From positions 1-5,686 of the forward strand of contig JAEYSR010000283.1 of NCBI GenBank assembly GCA_023434535.1: DNA of 5,686 nt. Direction: 5' to 3'. Within the stretch, counting starts at the first letter, position 1. Each line of letters opens with the position of its first letter. The notes under the pieces are model-generated. The model did not search any database, was not told where the DNA came from, and worked only from the letters and a program-made list of their open reading frames with translations. Below, one piece after another: positions 1 through 5,544 of the stretch. This stretch comes from Actinomycetes bacterium. Its GTDB lineage: Bacteria > Actinomycetota > Acidimicrobiia > Acidimicrobiales > Microtrichaceae. The translations under genes and the position numbers were made by a program.

Positions 1-1
1 C

Positions 2-61
2 GAGGACTCCGAGGTGACGGACGCGGAGAGCGAAGAGATCCCGGCCGAGGATTGGGCATGA
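2..61 (+). CDS. mnhC: Probable MnhC C-terminus (partial, Na+/H+ antiporter subunit C)
   Basis: Only the last 19 codons and the TGA are present; the gene enters from the left edge. The reading frame starting at base 2 ends in EIPAEDWA-stop and is strongly acidic. Its third codon positions are nearly all G or C, whereas frame 1 over the same bases has A-rich third positions and frame 3 has an early stop. MnhC, a NuoK-like small membrane subunit of Mrp antiporters, is expected immediately before MnhD in these operons, and an acidic hydrophilic C-terminal tail would fit. The identity therefore rests on position and operon order, not on a recognised domain, since no membrane segment lies inside the window. 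The stop TGA at 59-61 overlaps the ATG at 58-60 that opens a mini-ORF. Confidence 0.6.
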   Translation, partial: EDSEVTDAESEEIPAEDWA

Positions 62-156
62 CCGCGCTCATCGCGGACCACCTCGTTCGAGAGAAGAGCC
101 TGGGCATGAGCCGGCCCGCCGCGACCCGCCTCGGGCGACAGGGAGCCTGGGCATGA
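58..156 (+). CDS. 32-codon mini-ORF between mnhC and mnhD, probably a duplicated junction
   Basis: An ATG at 58 overlaps the mnhC stop (ATGA), and the ORF's own TGA at 154-156 overlaps the mnhD start ATG at 153 (ATGA again). The peptide begins MTALIA, the same six residues with which MnhD begins, then becomes basic and hydrophilic (DHLVREKSLGMSRP...) and ends in WA-stop, as the mnhC frame does. It has no membrane segment or recognisable domain. Most of its third codon positions are G or C. The simplest reading is that the mnhC/mnhD junction was duplicated and the extra copy decayed. Translation may still serve to pass coupled ribosomes from mnhC to mnhD. Whether a stable peptide is made is unknown, so the CDS call is tentative. 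Confidence 0.3.
   Translation: MTALIADHLVREKSLGMSRPAATRLGRQGAWA
140..145 (+). promoter_or_regulatory. Ribosome binding site of mnhD (AGGGAG)
   Basis: AGGGAG lies 7 nt upstream of the ATG at 153. It supports 153 as the mnhD start over the ATG at 58, which repeats the same N-terminal codons but is in another frame relative to the long MnhD reading frame. Confidence 0.6.
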
Positions 157-1673
157 CTGCGCTCATCGCCCTCCCGATCCTGCTGCCGCTGCTCGGCGCC
201 GGCGCCTGCATCGTCGTCGGCCGCTCCAAGACCGCGCAGCGCGTCATCTCGGTCAGCGTGCTGAGCGTGGTGACCGCGCTGACCGTGGTGCTGGCGGTGC
301 GCATCGACGCGGACGGGACGACGGCGATCCAGGGCGGCGGATGGCCGGCGCCGCTCGGCATCACCCTGGTCGCGGACCGACTGAGCTCGATCATGCTGGC
401 GATCGCCTCGGTGATGCTCCTGGCGGTGCTCGTCTACGCGATCGGTCAGCCGGGAGCTGAGCGCAACCACGTCGGCTTCCAGTCGGTGTACCTGATCCTG
501 GCGGCGGGCGTGTCGGCCTCGTTCCTCACCGGCGACCTGTTCACGCTGTTCGTCGCCTTCGAGATGATGCTCACGGCCAGCTACGTGCTGATCACGCTGG
601 GCGCCCGTCGCGACCAGGTGCGGGCCGGGATGACCTATGTGGTGATCAGCCTGCTCGCGTCGGCCCTGCTGCTGAGCGCCCTCGCGCTGATCTACTCGGC
701 CACGGGCACGGTCAACATGGCGGACCTCTCGGTGCGGATGGGCGAGCTCTCCCCCACCATGCGCAGTGCGTTCGCGCTGTTCCTGCTCATGATCTTCGGC
801 ATCAAGGCCGGGTTGTTCCCGCTGTTCTTCTGGCTGCCCGACGCCTACCCGACGGCTCCGTCCGCTGTGACGGCGATCTTCGCCGGCCTGCTGACCAAGG
901 TCGGCGTGTACGCGATCATCCGCACCCAGACCCTGCTCTTCCCACCCGACTCGAGGCCGCAGACGCTGATCCTCTGGATCGCCGGTCTGACGATGGTGGT
1001 CGGCGTGCTGGGGGCCATCGCACAGGCCGACGTGAAGCGGATCCTGTCGTTCCACATCGTGAGCCAGATCGGCTACATGGTGCTGGGCCTCGGTCTGTTC
1101 ACCGTGGCCGGGATGGCGGCCGCGATCTTCTACATCGTCCACCACATCGTGGTGAAGACGACCCTGTTCCTGACGGGTGGCCTCATCGAGCACATCGGGG
1201 GGTCCGGCCGCCTGTCTCGGGTGGGTCAGCTCGCGAGGACCGCTCCGGTGGTGGCCGTCCTGTTCCTGGTCCCGGCGTTGAGCCTGGCGGGGATCCCGCC
1301 GCTGTCGGGCTTCGTGGCGAAGTTCGGCCTGGTCGACGCAGCGCTCGAGCAGTCGCGCTGGTCGCTGGTCGCGGCCAGCATGGTCGTGAGCCTGCTGACG
1401 CTGTTCTCGATGACCAAGATCTGGGCCGGTGCGTTCTGGAGTCCGGCGGAGGGGGAGCCCGACGGCACGCCTCATCCGGTCGGCAGGCTGGGCGGTCCGG
1501 CGCTCATGATCCTGCCGACGGCGGCGCTCGCCGCCCTGAGCCTCGCCGTCGCCCTCTGGGCCGGGCCTCTGTACGACCTCAGCGAGCGAGCCGCGAACGA
1601 CGTCCTGCACCCCGAGGGCTACGTGACCGCCGTCCTCGGAGAACCGGCCCCGGCCCAGGCGGTCGGACCATGA
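153..1673 (+). CDS. mnhD: Na+/H+ antiporter subunit D (MnhD/MrpD)
   Basis: This 506-residue polytopic membrane protein is the proton-translocating subunit of the Mrp/Mnh antiporter, related to NuoM/NuoN of respiratory complex I. The proton-antiporter domain covers roughly residues 115-415. Visible hallmarks are FVAFEMML with Glu137, GIKAGLFPLFFWLPDAYPTA with Lys218, LLTKVGVY with Lys249, DVKRILSFHIVSQIGYM (about 293-309), the His330/His331 pair followed by Lys335, and PPLSGFVAK with Lys390. These buried charged residues form the proton path in the family, and none is missing. Length is normal. The start at 153 gives the expected hydrophobic N-terminus (MTALIALPILLPLLGAG) and has a good ribosome binding site. 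The TGA at 1671-1673 overlaps the mnhE ATG. NuoN/HyfB-like proteins are the nearest alternative, but the E-F-G genes that follow settle the call. Confidence 0.95.
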   Translation: MTALIALPILLPLLGAGACIVVGRSKTAQRVISVSVLSVVTALTVVLAVRIDADGTTAIQGGGWPAPLGITLVADRLSSIMLAIASVMLLAVLVYAIGQPGAERNHVGFQSVYLILAAGVSASFLTGDLFTLFVAFEMMLTASYVLITLGARRDQVRAGMTYVVISLLASALLLSALALIYSATGTVNMADLSVRMGELSPTMRSAFALFLLMIFGIKAGLFPLFFWLPDAYPTAPSAVTAIFAGLLTKVGVYAIIRTQTLLFPPDSRPQTLILWIAGLTMVVGVLGAIAQADVKRILSFHIVSQIGYMVLGLGLFTVAGMAAAIFYIVHHIVVKTTLFLTGGLIEHIGGSGRLSRVGQLARTAPVVAVLFLVPALSLAGIPPLSGFVAKFGLVDAALEQSRWSLVAASMVVSLLTLFSMTKIWAGAFWSPAEGEPDGTPHPVGRLGGPALMILPTAALAALSLAVALWAGPLYDLSERAANDVLHPEGYVTAVLGEPAPAQAVGP

Positions 1674-2290
1674 GCGGCGGCAGGCGCGGCACGGCGTCGC
1701 CGGCGTCCCAGCCGATGAGCAAGCTGACGGTCACCGGGATCCTGCTGCTGGTCTGGGTCCTGATGTGGGGCTCCGCGTCACCGGCGAACCTGCTCAGCGG
1801 GATCGCAGTGGCGATCGCCCTCTTCGTGGTCTACCCGAGCCAGCTGCCGCTCTGGCCGACCCGCCGGGTCCATCCGGTGGGAGTCGCTCTCCTGACCGCC
1901 CGGTTCGTGGTCGACGTCGTCGTCTCGAACTTCTGGCTGACGGTCGCCGCGCTGGCGCCGGCGTCGAAGGTCCGCACCGCGCTCGTCTGGGTGGACCTCC
2001 AGTTCGACGACCCGGCTCTCCTGACGATGGTCACCAACATCACCGCTCTGACGCCGGGGGCGATCATCGTCCGGGTCGCCCATCACGACGACGGTCGGCC
2101 GACGGTGCAGGTGCACTGCCTGGCGACCCGGGATCCCGAGCGCTTCGCACGCAACATCGCCGGACTCGAGGTCCGCTGCGTCCGCTCGATCGGGACGCCG
2201 GCGCAGCTCGCCGCCCTCCGGCCGGTGCCTCCGGACTGCGGCGTGTGCGACGGCCCGGAGGACCCTCGCGAGCGGGGGGAGATGTCATGA
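1670..2290 (+). CDS. mnhE: Na+/H+ antiporter subunit E (MnhE/MrpE)
   Basis: This is a 206-residue subunit of the Mrp antiporter with no counterpart in complex I. It shows the family pattern: an N-terminal hydrophobic stretch ending in LLLVWVLMWGSASPANLLSG (about 25-44), a second hydrophobic segment, VVSNFWLTVAAL (84-95), then a cytoplasmic domain with LLTMVTNITALTPG (117-130), AIIVRVA and TVQVHCLA. The chosen start overlaps the mnhD stop by 4 nt (ATGA) and adds about 15 polar residues ahead of the usual N-terminus. An internal ATG at 1715 (Met16) would give the more typical length but has no clear ribosome binding site. The C-terminal tail holds a Cys-x-x-Cys pair (Cys190, Cys193), which I do not recall as a family feature. 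The stop overlaps the mnhF ATG. Confidence 0.93.
   Translation: MSGGRRGTASPASQPMSKLTVTGILLLVWVLMWGSASPANLLSGIAVAIALFVVYPSQLPLWPTRRVHPVGVALLTARFVVDVVVSNFWLTVAALAPASKVRTALVWVDLQFDDPALLTMVTNITALTPGAIIVRVAHHDDGRPTVQVHCLATRDPERFARNIAGLEVRCVRSIGTPAQLAALRPVPPDCGVCDGPEDPRERGEMS
2274..2281 (+). promoter_or_regulatory. Ribosome binding site of mnhF (GGGGGGAG)
   Basis: A purine run ending in GGAG lies inside the 3' end of mnhE, 5 nt before the ATG at 2287. It fixes the mnhF start at 2287, although the same frame is open upstream to 1765 as an out-of-frame shadow of mnhE. Confidence 0.6.
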
Positions 2291-2589
2291 CCACTGTCTC
2301 GCTGCTCGCCCTGGGTGTCGCCGCGCTGTGCTTCGCGACCCGCCTCGTGACCGGTCCGACGCTGTCGGACCGGGTCATCGGTCTGGACGGGCTGGTCCTG
2401 GTGGGGGTCGCCGCGGTCGCCATCCGATCCGTCGTGACGGGCAACGGGTCGTTCCTCCCCGTGCTCGTCGTCGTCACCCTCGTCGGCTTCGTGAGCACCG
2501 CCGCCTCGGCGCGCTTCATCGAGGCCCGCCTGGAGGACCAGCTCGACCCCGAGGCCGAGGACCGCGCCGACGACGGGGTGGACCCGTGA
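2287..2589 (+). CDS. mnhF: Na+/H+ antiporter subunit F (MnhF/MrpF)
   Basis: This 100-residue small membrane subunit is predicted to have three hydrophobic segments at about 3-20, 32-48 and 57-73. Family signatures are Arg19 followed by GPTLSDRVIGLDGL (23-36, including the conserved Asp-Arg pair and Asp34), a typical MrpF core. The segment VVVTLVGFVSTAASARF (61-77) matches the usual final helix. The acidic tail from about residue 80 is hydrophilic and probably cytoplasmic. The start at 2287 is chosen because of the GGAG sequence just upstream and the 4-nt overlap with the mnhE stop; the longer open frame upstream encodes low-complexity, mnhE-antiframe sequence and no membrane protein. The stop overlaps the mnhG start as GTGA. 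Confidence 0.93.
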   Translation: MTTVSLLALGVAALCFATRLVTGPTLSDRVIGLDGLVLVGVAAVAIRSVVTGNGSFLPVLVVVTLVGFVSTAASARFIEARLEDQLDPEAEDRADDGVDP

Positions 2590-2900
2590 GGGCCAGCGCG
2601 GCGGAGGCCGTGGTCCTGGTGGGCTCGCTGCTCATCCTCGTGGCCGGCATCGGAGTCCTGCGCTTCCAACCCGCGCTCAGCAGGCTGCACGCGCTGACCA
2701 AGGCCTCGACGCTGGGAGTCGTGCTGGTCCTCCTGGGCGCCGCGGTCGCGTCGAACCGACCGAACGACTGGACCTCGCTCCTGCTGGCGGCGATCCTCCA
2801 GGCCGCGACGTCGCCGATCTCGGCCACCCTGATCAGCCGGTCGACCTTCCTCGTCACGTCTCTGGAGGAGCCGTCGCCGACCACGGACGACGGCGACTGA
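2586..2900 (+). CDS. mnhG: Na+/H+ antiporter subunit G (MnhG/MrpG)
   Basis: This 104-residue membrane subunit closes the Mrp operon. It starts at a GTG that overlaps the mnhF TGA (GTGA, 2586-2589). The MnhG signature is clear: IGVLRFQPALSRLHALTKASTLG (about 22-44), a hydrophobic segment VVLVLLGAAVA, and SLLLAAILQAATSPISATLISRSTF (64-88), corresponding to the family's TAPVAAH-like helix. The last dozen residues are acidic and polar. In the complex it sits with E and F beside the D subunit, and all are needed for Na+/H+ exchange in characterised Mrp systems. An ATG-initiated longer version from 2328 is an antiframe shadow of mnhF and is not supported. Only weak G-rich sequence (GGGGTGG) precedes the GTG, so translation probably depends on coupling to mnhF. 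Confidence 0.92.
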   Translation: MRASAAEAVVLVGSLLILVAGIGVLRFQPALSRLHALTKASTLGVVLVLLGAAVASNRPNDWTSLLLAAILQAATSPISATLISRSTFLVTSLEEPSPTTDDGD

Positions 2901-2913
2901 GCGTCCCGGACGC
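2901..2913. terminator. Short hairpin directly after mnhG, weak terminator candidate
   Basis: GCGTCCCGGACGC is a perfect inverted repeat (5-bp GC-rich stem, 3-nt loop) that begins at the base after the mnhG stop. No T-run follows, so it is at most a weak or partial terminator. Read-through into the lipoprotein gene 74 nt downstream is possible, and I see no clear -10 box in 2901-2974. Confidence 0.3.
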
Positions 2914-2956
2914 CCCCATGGCGCGGATCTCGCCCGGGGCCCGGCACACTGTTCGG

Positions 2957-2965
2957 GAGAAAGGA
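2957..2965 (+). promoter_or_regulatory. Ribosome binding site of the lipoprotein gene (GAGAAAGGA)
   Basis: A clean purine-rich GAGAAAGGA lies 9 nt before the ATG at 2975. It decides against the in-frame ATG at 2918, which would place 19 additional polar residues before the signal peptide and has no ribosome binding site. Confidence 0.75.
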
Positions 2966-2974
2966 CGGTCCCGC

Positions 2975-4477
2975 ATGCACCGCAGCCCCGCTCCATCGGC
3001 TCCCCGCACCCGTCGACGGTCGCACCGCGCGTGGCCGGTCGTCGCTCTCGTCGTCGCCCTCGGGCTGGTCGCCGCGTCGTGCGGAGGCAGCGACACCTCG
3101 TCGGACGGCGACGGCGGCGGCAACGACTCCGAGTCGGCCTCCCTGCCTCCGTGCGCGACCGAGCTCGCCGACGGCACGACGGAGATCACCCTCTGGCACC
3201 CGTACAACACGCTGAGCAAGACCACGCTCGAGTCGATCGTCGAGAGCTACAACGCGTCGCAGTCGAAGGTGAAGGTCAACATCGCGTCCCAGGGCAACTC
3301 GATCGAGCTCCAGAAGAAGTTCAGCGAGGCCATGGCGACGCCGGACCAGCTCCCGAACCTGGCCTTCACCGAGGACACCAACCTGCAGTTCATGAGCGAC
3401 TCCGGCGTCATCGTGCCCGCAGCGTCGTGCCAGGCCTCCGACACCGAGGGCGGTGCCTACCTGGACGAGCTGCTGCCTCCGGTCACCGCCGCCTACACGG
3501 TCCGCGACACGCTCTGGCCCGCGGCGTTCAGCATCTCGACGCTGATGATGTACGCCAACAACGCCCAGCTGCGGGCGGCCGGGCTGGAGCCCGACGTCTT
3601 CCCGACGACGCTCGACGAGCTGCGATCGATGGCGGAGAAGATCAAGGCGGCGAACCTGCCCGGTCTGAAGGCGCCGCTCGTCATGAAGCTCGACCCGTGG
3701 GTGCTGGAGACACTCCTCACCGGGAGCCAGCAGCTCATCGTGAACGAGGACAACGGACGCACGGCCCTCGCCACCGCCTCGGAGCTGGACAACGACAGCT
3801 CGACGGAGGTGCTGGAGTGGATCCAGCAGATGGTCCAGGACGGGCTGCTCCTGACGATCCCGTACGGCGACAGCATCGACGACTTCCTGGCCTTCAGCCA
3901 GGGCAACGCCAGCTTCATCATCAGCGGCCAGCGGTCGATCACGACCGTCGCGTCGATCATGGACGGCCAGACGGGTGACGTCGGGATCGACGGCGTCCCC
4001 AGCTCCGAGGCGCTCCAGAAGCTCGACATCAACGCCGGGCTCTTCCCGGGTCTCGAGAAGGCCGGCCAGTCGGGGGTGTCCGGCAGCGCCGGCTACGTGG
4101 TGAGCGGCACCGACGCGCAGGTCGCGGCGGCCTGGGACTTCATGAAGTACTTCAACGCCCTGCCCCAGCAGCAGCGCTGGGTGCTGGAGGGCTCGTACCT
4201 CCCGCCCAACCAGGCCGTGCTCGACTCGCCCGAGGTGCAGGCTGCGTTCACCACCACGAGGGCCGGCCGTTGGACCGCCACCGTCGCAGAGGGCCTCACC
4301 AACCTGGACGCCGACTTCCCCGGTCCGCTCGTCGGTCCCTACAACGAGTACCGGGACCGGCTGATCAAGCTGCTGGACGGGGTCGCGGCCGGAGACGACG
4401 TGGCGACGTCGCTCACCTCGGCGTCGGACGACATCACGGCGATGCTGGAGAGCTACAGGTCCGAGGTCGGCGGCTGA
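2975..4477 (+). CDS. ABC transporter extracellular solute-binding lipoprotein, family 1
   Basis: This 500-residue secreted lipoprotein captures a small solute outside the membrane for an ABC importer. The signal peptide has an Arg-rich n-region (residues 1-19), a hydrophobic core WPVVALVVALGLVAA and a lipobox AASC with lipidated Cys36. A flexible Gly/Ser/Asp linker follows to about 56. The mature domain opens with TTEITLWHPYN (68-78), then a helix with VESYNASQSKVKVNIASQG, the standard family 1 beginning. Later landmarks are GNASFIISGQRSI (310-322), AAWDFMKYFNALPQQQRWV (385-403) and the GSYLPPN segment (406-412), all typical of the sugar/glycerol-3-phosphate (UgpB-like) branch. Cys60 and Cys152 could form a disulfide. 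The start at 2975 follows the strong ribosome binding site. Substrate cannot be read from the sequence. Oddly, no permease or ATPase gene is adjacent: the antiporter operon lies upstream and a convergent gene downstream. Confidence 0.9.
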   Translation: MHRSPAPSAPRTRRRSHRAWPVVALVVALGLVAASCGGSDTSSDGDGGGNDSESASLPPCATELADGTTEITLWHPYNTLSKTTLESIVESYNASQSKVKVNIASQGNSIELQKKFSEAMATPDQLPNLAFTEDTNLQFMSDSGVIVPAASCQASDTEGGAYLDELLPPVTAAYTVRDTLWPAAFSISTLMMYANNAQLRAAGLEPDVFPTTLDELRSMAEKIKAANLPGLKAPLVMKLDPWVLETLLTGSQQLIVNEDNGRTALATASELDNDSSTEVLEWIQQMVQDGLLLTIPYGDSIDDFLAFSQGNASFIISGQRSITTVASIMDGQTGDVGIDGVPSSEALQKLDINAGLFPGLEKAGQSGVSGSAGYVVSGTDAQVAAAWDFMKYFNALPQQQRWVLEGSYLPPNQAVLDSPEVQAAFTTTRAGRWTATVAEGLTNLDADFPGPLVGPYNEYRDRLIKLLDGVAAGDDVATSLTSASDDITAMLESYRSEVGG

Positions 4478-4488
4478 GCCCTTGCGGT

Positions 4489-4535
4489 CGATCGGACAGC
4501 GCCGATCGGAGTGCGTCGATCGGACAGCGCCGATC
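4489..4535. terminator. Probable bidirectional terminator made of tandem hairpins
   Basis: Bases 4489-4495 (CGATCGG) pair with 4502-4508 (CCGATCG) across a 6-nt loop to make a 7-bp stem. Bases 4518-4523 pair with 4530-4535 to make a second 6-bp stem with the same loop. Because the units repeat, an alternative stem between units 2 and 3 is also possible. The hairpins lie between two convergent genes and read the same from both sides, as expected for a shared terminator. There is no T-run on either strand, so this would be a hairpin-only terminator of the kind often proposed in high-GC actinobacteria. Confidence 0.5.
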
Positions 4536-4544
4536 AGACGGCGA
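4489..4544. repeat. Four tandem 14-bp repeats at the convergent gene junction
   Basis: Four consecutive 14-bp units start at 4489, 4503, 4517 and 4531. Units 1 and 3 are identical (CGATCGGACAGCGC). Unit 2 differs at three positions, all in its second half, and unit 4 differs at its 6th, 10th and 14th positions. Equivalently, 4487-4507 is repeated exactly at 4515-4535. The array fills most of the gap after the lipoprotein stop and extends into the 3' end of the minus-strand oxygenase gene, so unit 4 contains that gene's stop (4534-4536) and its last codons. Confidence 0.85.
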
Positions 4545-5508
4545 ACAGGGTCCCGATGATGCGTCCGTCGCGGTCGGCCGCCGACGGGCCGAGGTCCGGA
4601 ACCACGAAGGCCCGTTGCAGCCAGCGGTCGGTGCCGTCGAAACGCGCTGCGTAGGACGAGCGGCCGTGGACGGCGGCCGTGTTGTCCACGACCAGGCAGT
4701 CGCCCGCCTCGAGGACGACCGAGATCTGGTTGTCCTGCACGGCCCGGCTCAGCTGGTCCAGGGCCGCCTGCGCCGCCACGTCGGTGCCGCGCATCAGCTC
4801 GGCGTCGAACCAGAGCGTCGGGCGCTCCTCGGTCCCGCCGATCACCGGGAGGGGACCTCGCTCCCCCAGCGCCGAACGCGTCCGGACCGAGGTGTCGCCC
4901 TCCCCTGCCGGGCGTCCCTCGAGGAACGACTCGTCGACTCCGCAGGTGAACCGGGGCTGGCGAAGGACCGACACCGTGCCGGCATCCAGGACCGCGAGCA
5001 CGTCGCCCACCGAGCACAGCGTGGTGCGGGCCTGAGGGTCTCCCCGGAGGCACAGCAGGACGAGGTAGCGAGGAGCGTGCGGGTGGAACGCCGTCTCGGT
5101 GTGGAACTCAAGGTCGACCCTGGACGACGTCGAGACCTGACGTTCGGCACCCGCCCGCGTCGGCACGAGGTTCTGGACCAGGTCGCCGCCGTGCTCGGGC
5201 AGGTAGCCGACCGGCTGGCCGAGGCGACGGGCGATGGTCAGGAGGGTCAGCTCGCTGGTGCGGGCCTTGTCCACGTGGTCGGACGGCTCCGCCGGGGTCG
5301 CGGGCAGATCACCCACGGGGGCGTGGCGGATCAGCAGGGCGCCGGAGCTCGGCGGGCTGTCCTGCAGCTCGACGAGGGCATCGTGCACCGCAGGCGGCAG
5401 CATCCGGCCCGAGCGACCGGCCGCGCTGACGAAGTCCTCGCTCCCGACGGGACACGCCGGTGCATCGGGAAGGGTGTGACCGGGATCCCAGGTGACCGCA
5501 ACAACCAT
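4534..5508 (-). CDS. Fe(II)/2-oxoglutarate oxygenase, clavaminate synthase/AsnO/VioC-like
   Basis: This 324-residue protein is a cytoplasmic mononuclear iron oxygenase that uses 2-oxoglutarate and O2. The iron-binding triad is visible as LEFHTETAFH (His136, Glu138) and VVDNTAAVHGRS (His281). Arg295 in DGTDRWLQRAF is 14 residues after the distal His, the spacing found in clavaminate synthase, and should bind the 2-oxoglutarate carboxylate. The HTE form of the metal motif and the VHGRSSYAARFDGTDRWLQR block mark the clavaminate synthase-like branch, whose known members mostly hydroxylate free amino acids (asparagine, arginine, lysine) or act in antibiotic pathways. Length fits these enzymes. The N-terminal third has GALLIRHAPVGDLP (56-69) and a helix with LTIARRLGQPVGYLPEHGG, also family-like. 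Classical TauD is a less likely alternative because its motif is HxD. The substrate is undetermined, and no biosynthetic partner gene lies next to it inside the window. Confidence 0.85.
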   Translation of the reverse strand: MVVAVTWDPGHTLPDAPACPVGSEDFVSAAGRSGRMLPPAVHDALVELQDSPPSSGALLIRHAPVGDLPATPAEPSDHVDKARTSELTLLTIARRLGQPVGYLPEHGGDLVQNLVPTRAGAERQVSTSSRVDLEFHTETAFHPHAPRYLVLLCLRGDPQARTTLCSVGDVLAVLDAGTVSVLRQPRFTCGVDESFLEGRPAGEGDTSVRTRSALGERGPLPVIGGTEERPTLWFDAELMRGTDVAAQAALDQLSRAVQDNQISVVLEAGDCLVVDNTAAVHGRSSYAARFDGTDRWLQRAFVVPDLGPSAADRDGRIIGTLFAV

Positions 5509-5514
5509 GCCGCC

Positions 5515-5544
5515 AGTCTAGCCACACTGAATCATTCGTTTCAG
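5515..5544 (-). promoter_or_regulatory. Putative leaderless promoter of the oxygenase gene
   Basis: Read on the minus strand, a -10-like TAGACT (5520 to 5515, fitting TAnnnT) lies 6 nt before the ATG at 5508, and a -35-like CTGAAA (5544 to 5539, four of six matches to TTGACA) lies 18 nt further upstream. Transcription would then begin at or next to the A of the start codon, giving a leaderless mRNA, which is common in actinobacteria. Consistent with this, only a weak GGCGG precedes the ATG. The -35 overlaps the stop codon of the upstream partial gene, so co-transcription with that gene is also possible. Confidence 0.45.
5527..5544. promoter_or_regulatory. Inverted repeat over the promoter, possible operator
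   Basis: CTGAATCATTCGTTTCAG carries 5-bp inverted arms (CTGAA/TTCAG) around 8 nt, with a nested GAAT-C-ATTC palindrome at 5529-5537. It overlaps the -35 and spacer of the putative promoter and is A+T-rich against a very GC-rich background. It could be a repressor site; no binding protein can be named. Confidence 0.3.

Larger units (their letters stand above)
53..169 (+). repeat. Imperfect direct repeats at the mnhC/mnhD junction
   Basis: The 22 bases at 53-74 recur at 148-169 with a single C/T difference, and each copy carries TGGGCATGA plus the codons for MTALIA. A third shorter copy, GAGCCTGGGCATGA, lies at 96-109 and matches 143-156 exactly. The TGGGCATGA cores start at 53, 101 and 148, a spacing of 48 and 47 nt. 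Segments 53-100 and 101-147 also share scattered matches such as CCTCG..CGA.AG and a terminal GAGCC, so the block looks like a decayed tandem duplication with a unit of about 47 bp. The third unit runs straight into mnhD. Confidence 0.7.

Noticed and set aside
1765..2286. Upstream in-frame extension of mnhF from an ATG at 1765
   Set aside because: The extra residues are Arg/Gly/Pro-rich sequence in the wrong frame of mnhE, and the true MrpF N-terminus with ribosome binding site lies at 2287.
2933..2945. Palindromic CCGGGGCCCGG as a terminator after mnhG
   Set aside because: The arms are separated by a single base, so a stable loop would cost much of the stem, and no T-run follows; it may be chance in GC-rich DNA.
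2918..2974. Earlier start for the lipoprotein gene at the ATG at 2918
   Set aside because: No ribosome binding site, and it would bury the n-region of the signal peptide behind 19 more polar residues; GAGAAAGGA is correctly spaced for 2975.
2064..2996. Minus-strand open frame of 310 codons opposite mnhE-mnhG
   Set aside because: Arg/Ser-rich product without domain features, lying opposite well-supported antiporter genes.
3005..3034. Possible twin-arginine (Tat) signal in the lipoprotein N-terminus
   Set aside because: The Arg-rich stretch lacks the hydrophobic residues that follow RR in Tat motifs; a normal Sec lipoprotein signal with lipobox explains it.
2516..5053. Minus-strand open frame of 845 codons opposite mnhG and the lipoprotein gene
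   Set aside because: It is a high-GC antisense shadow: the product is Arg/Gly/Pro-rich low-complexity sequence with no domain, and the opposite strand carries clearly recognisable proteins with proper starts.
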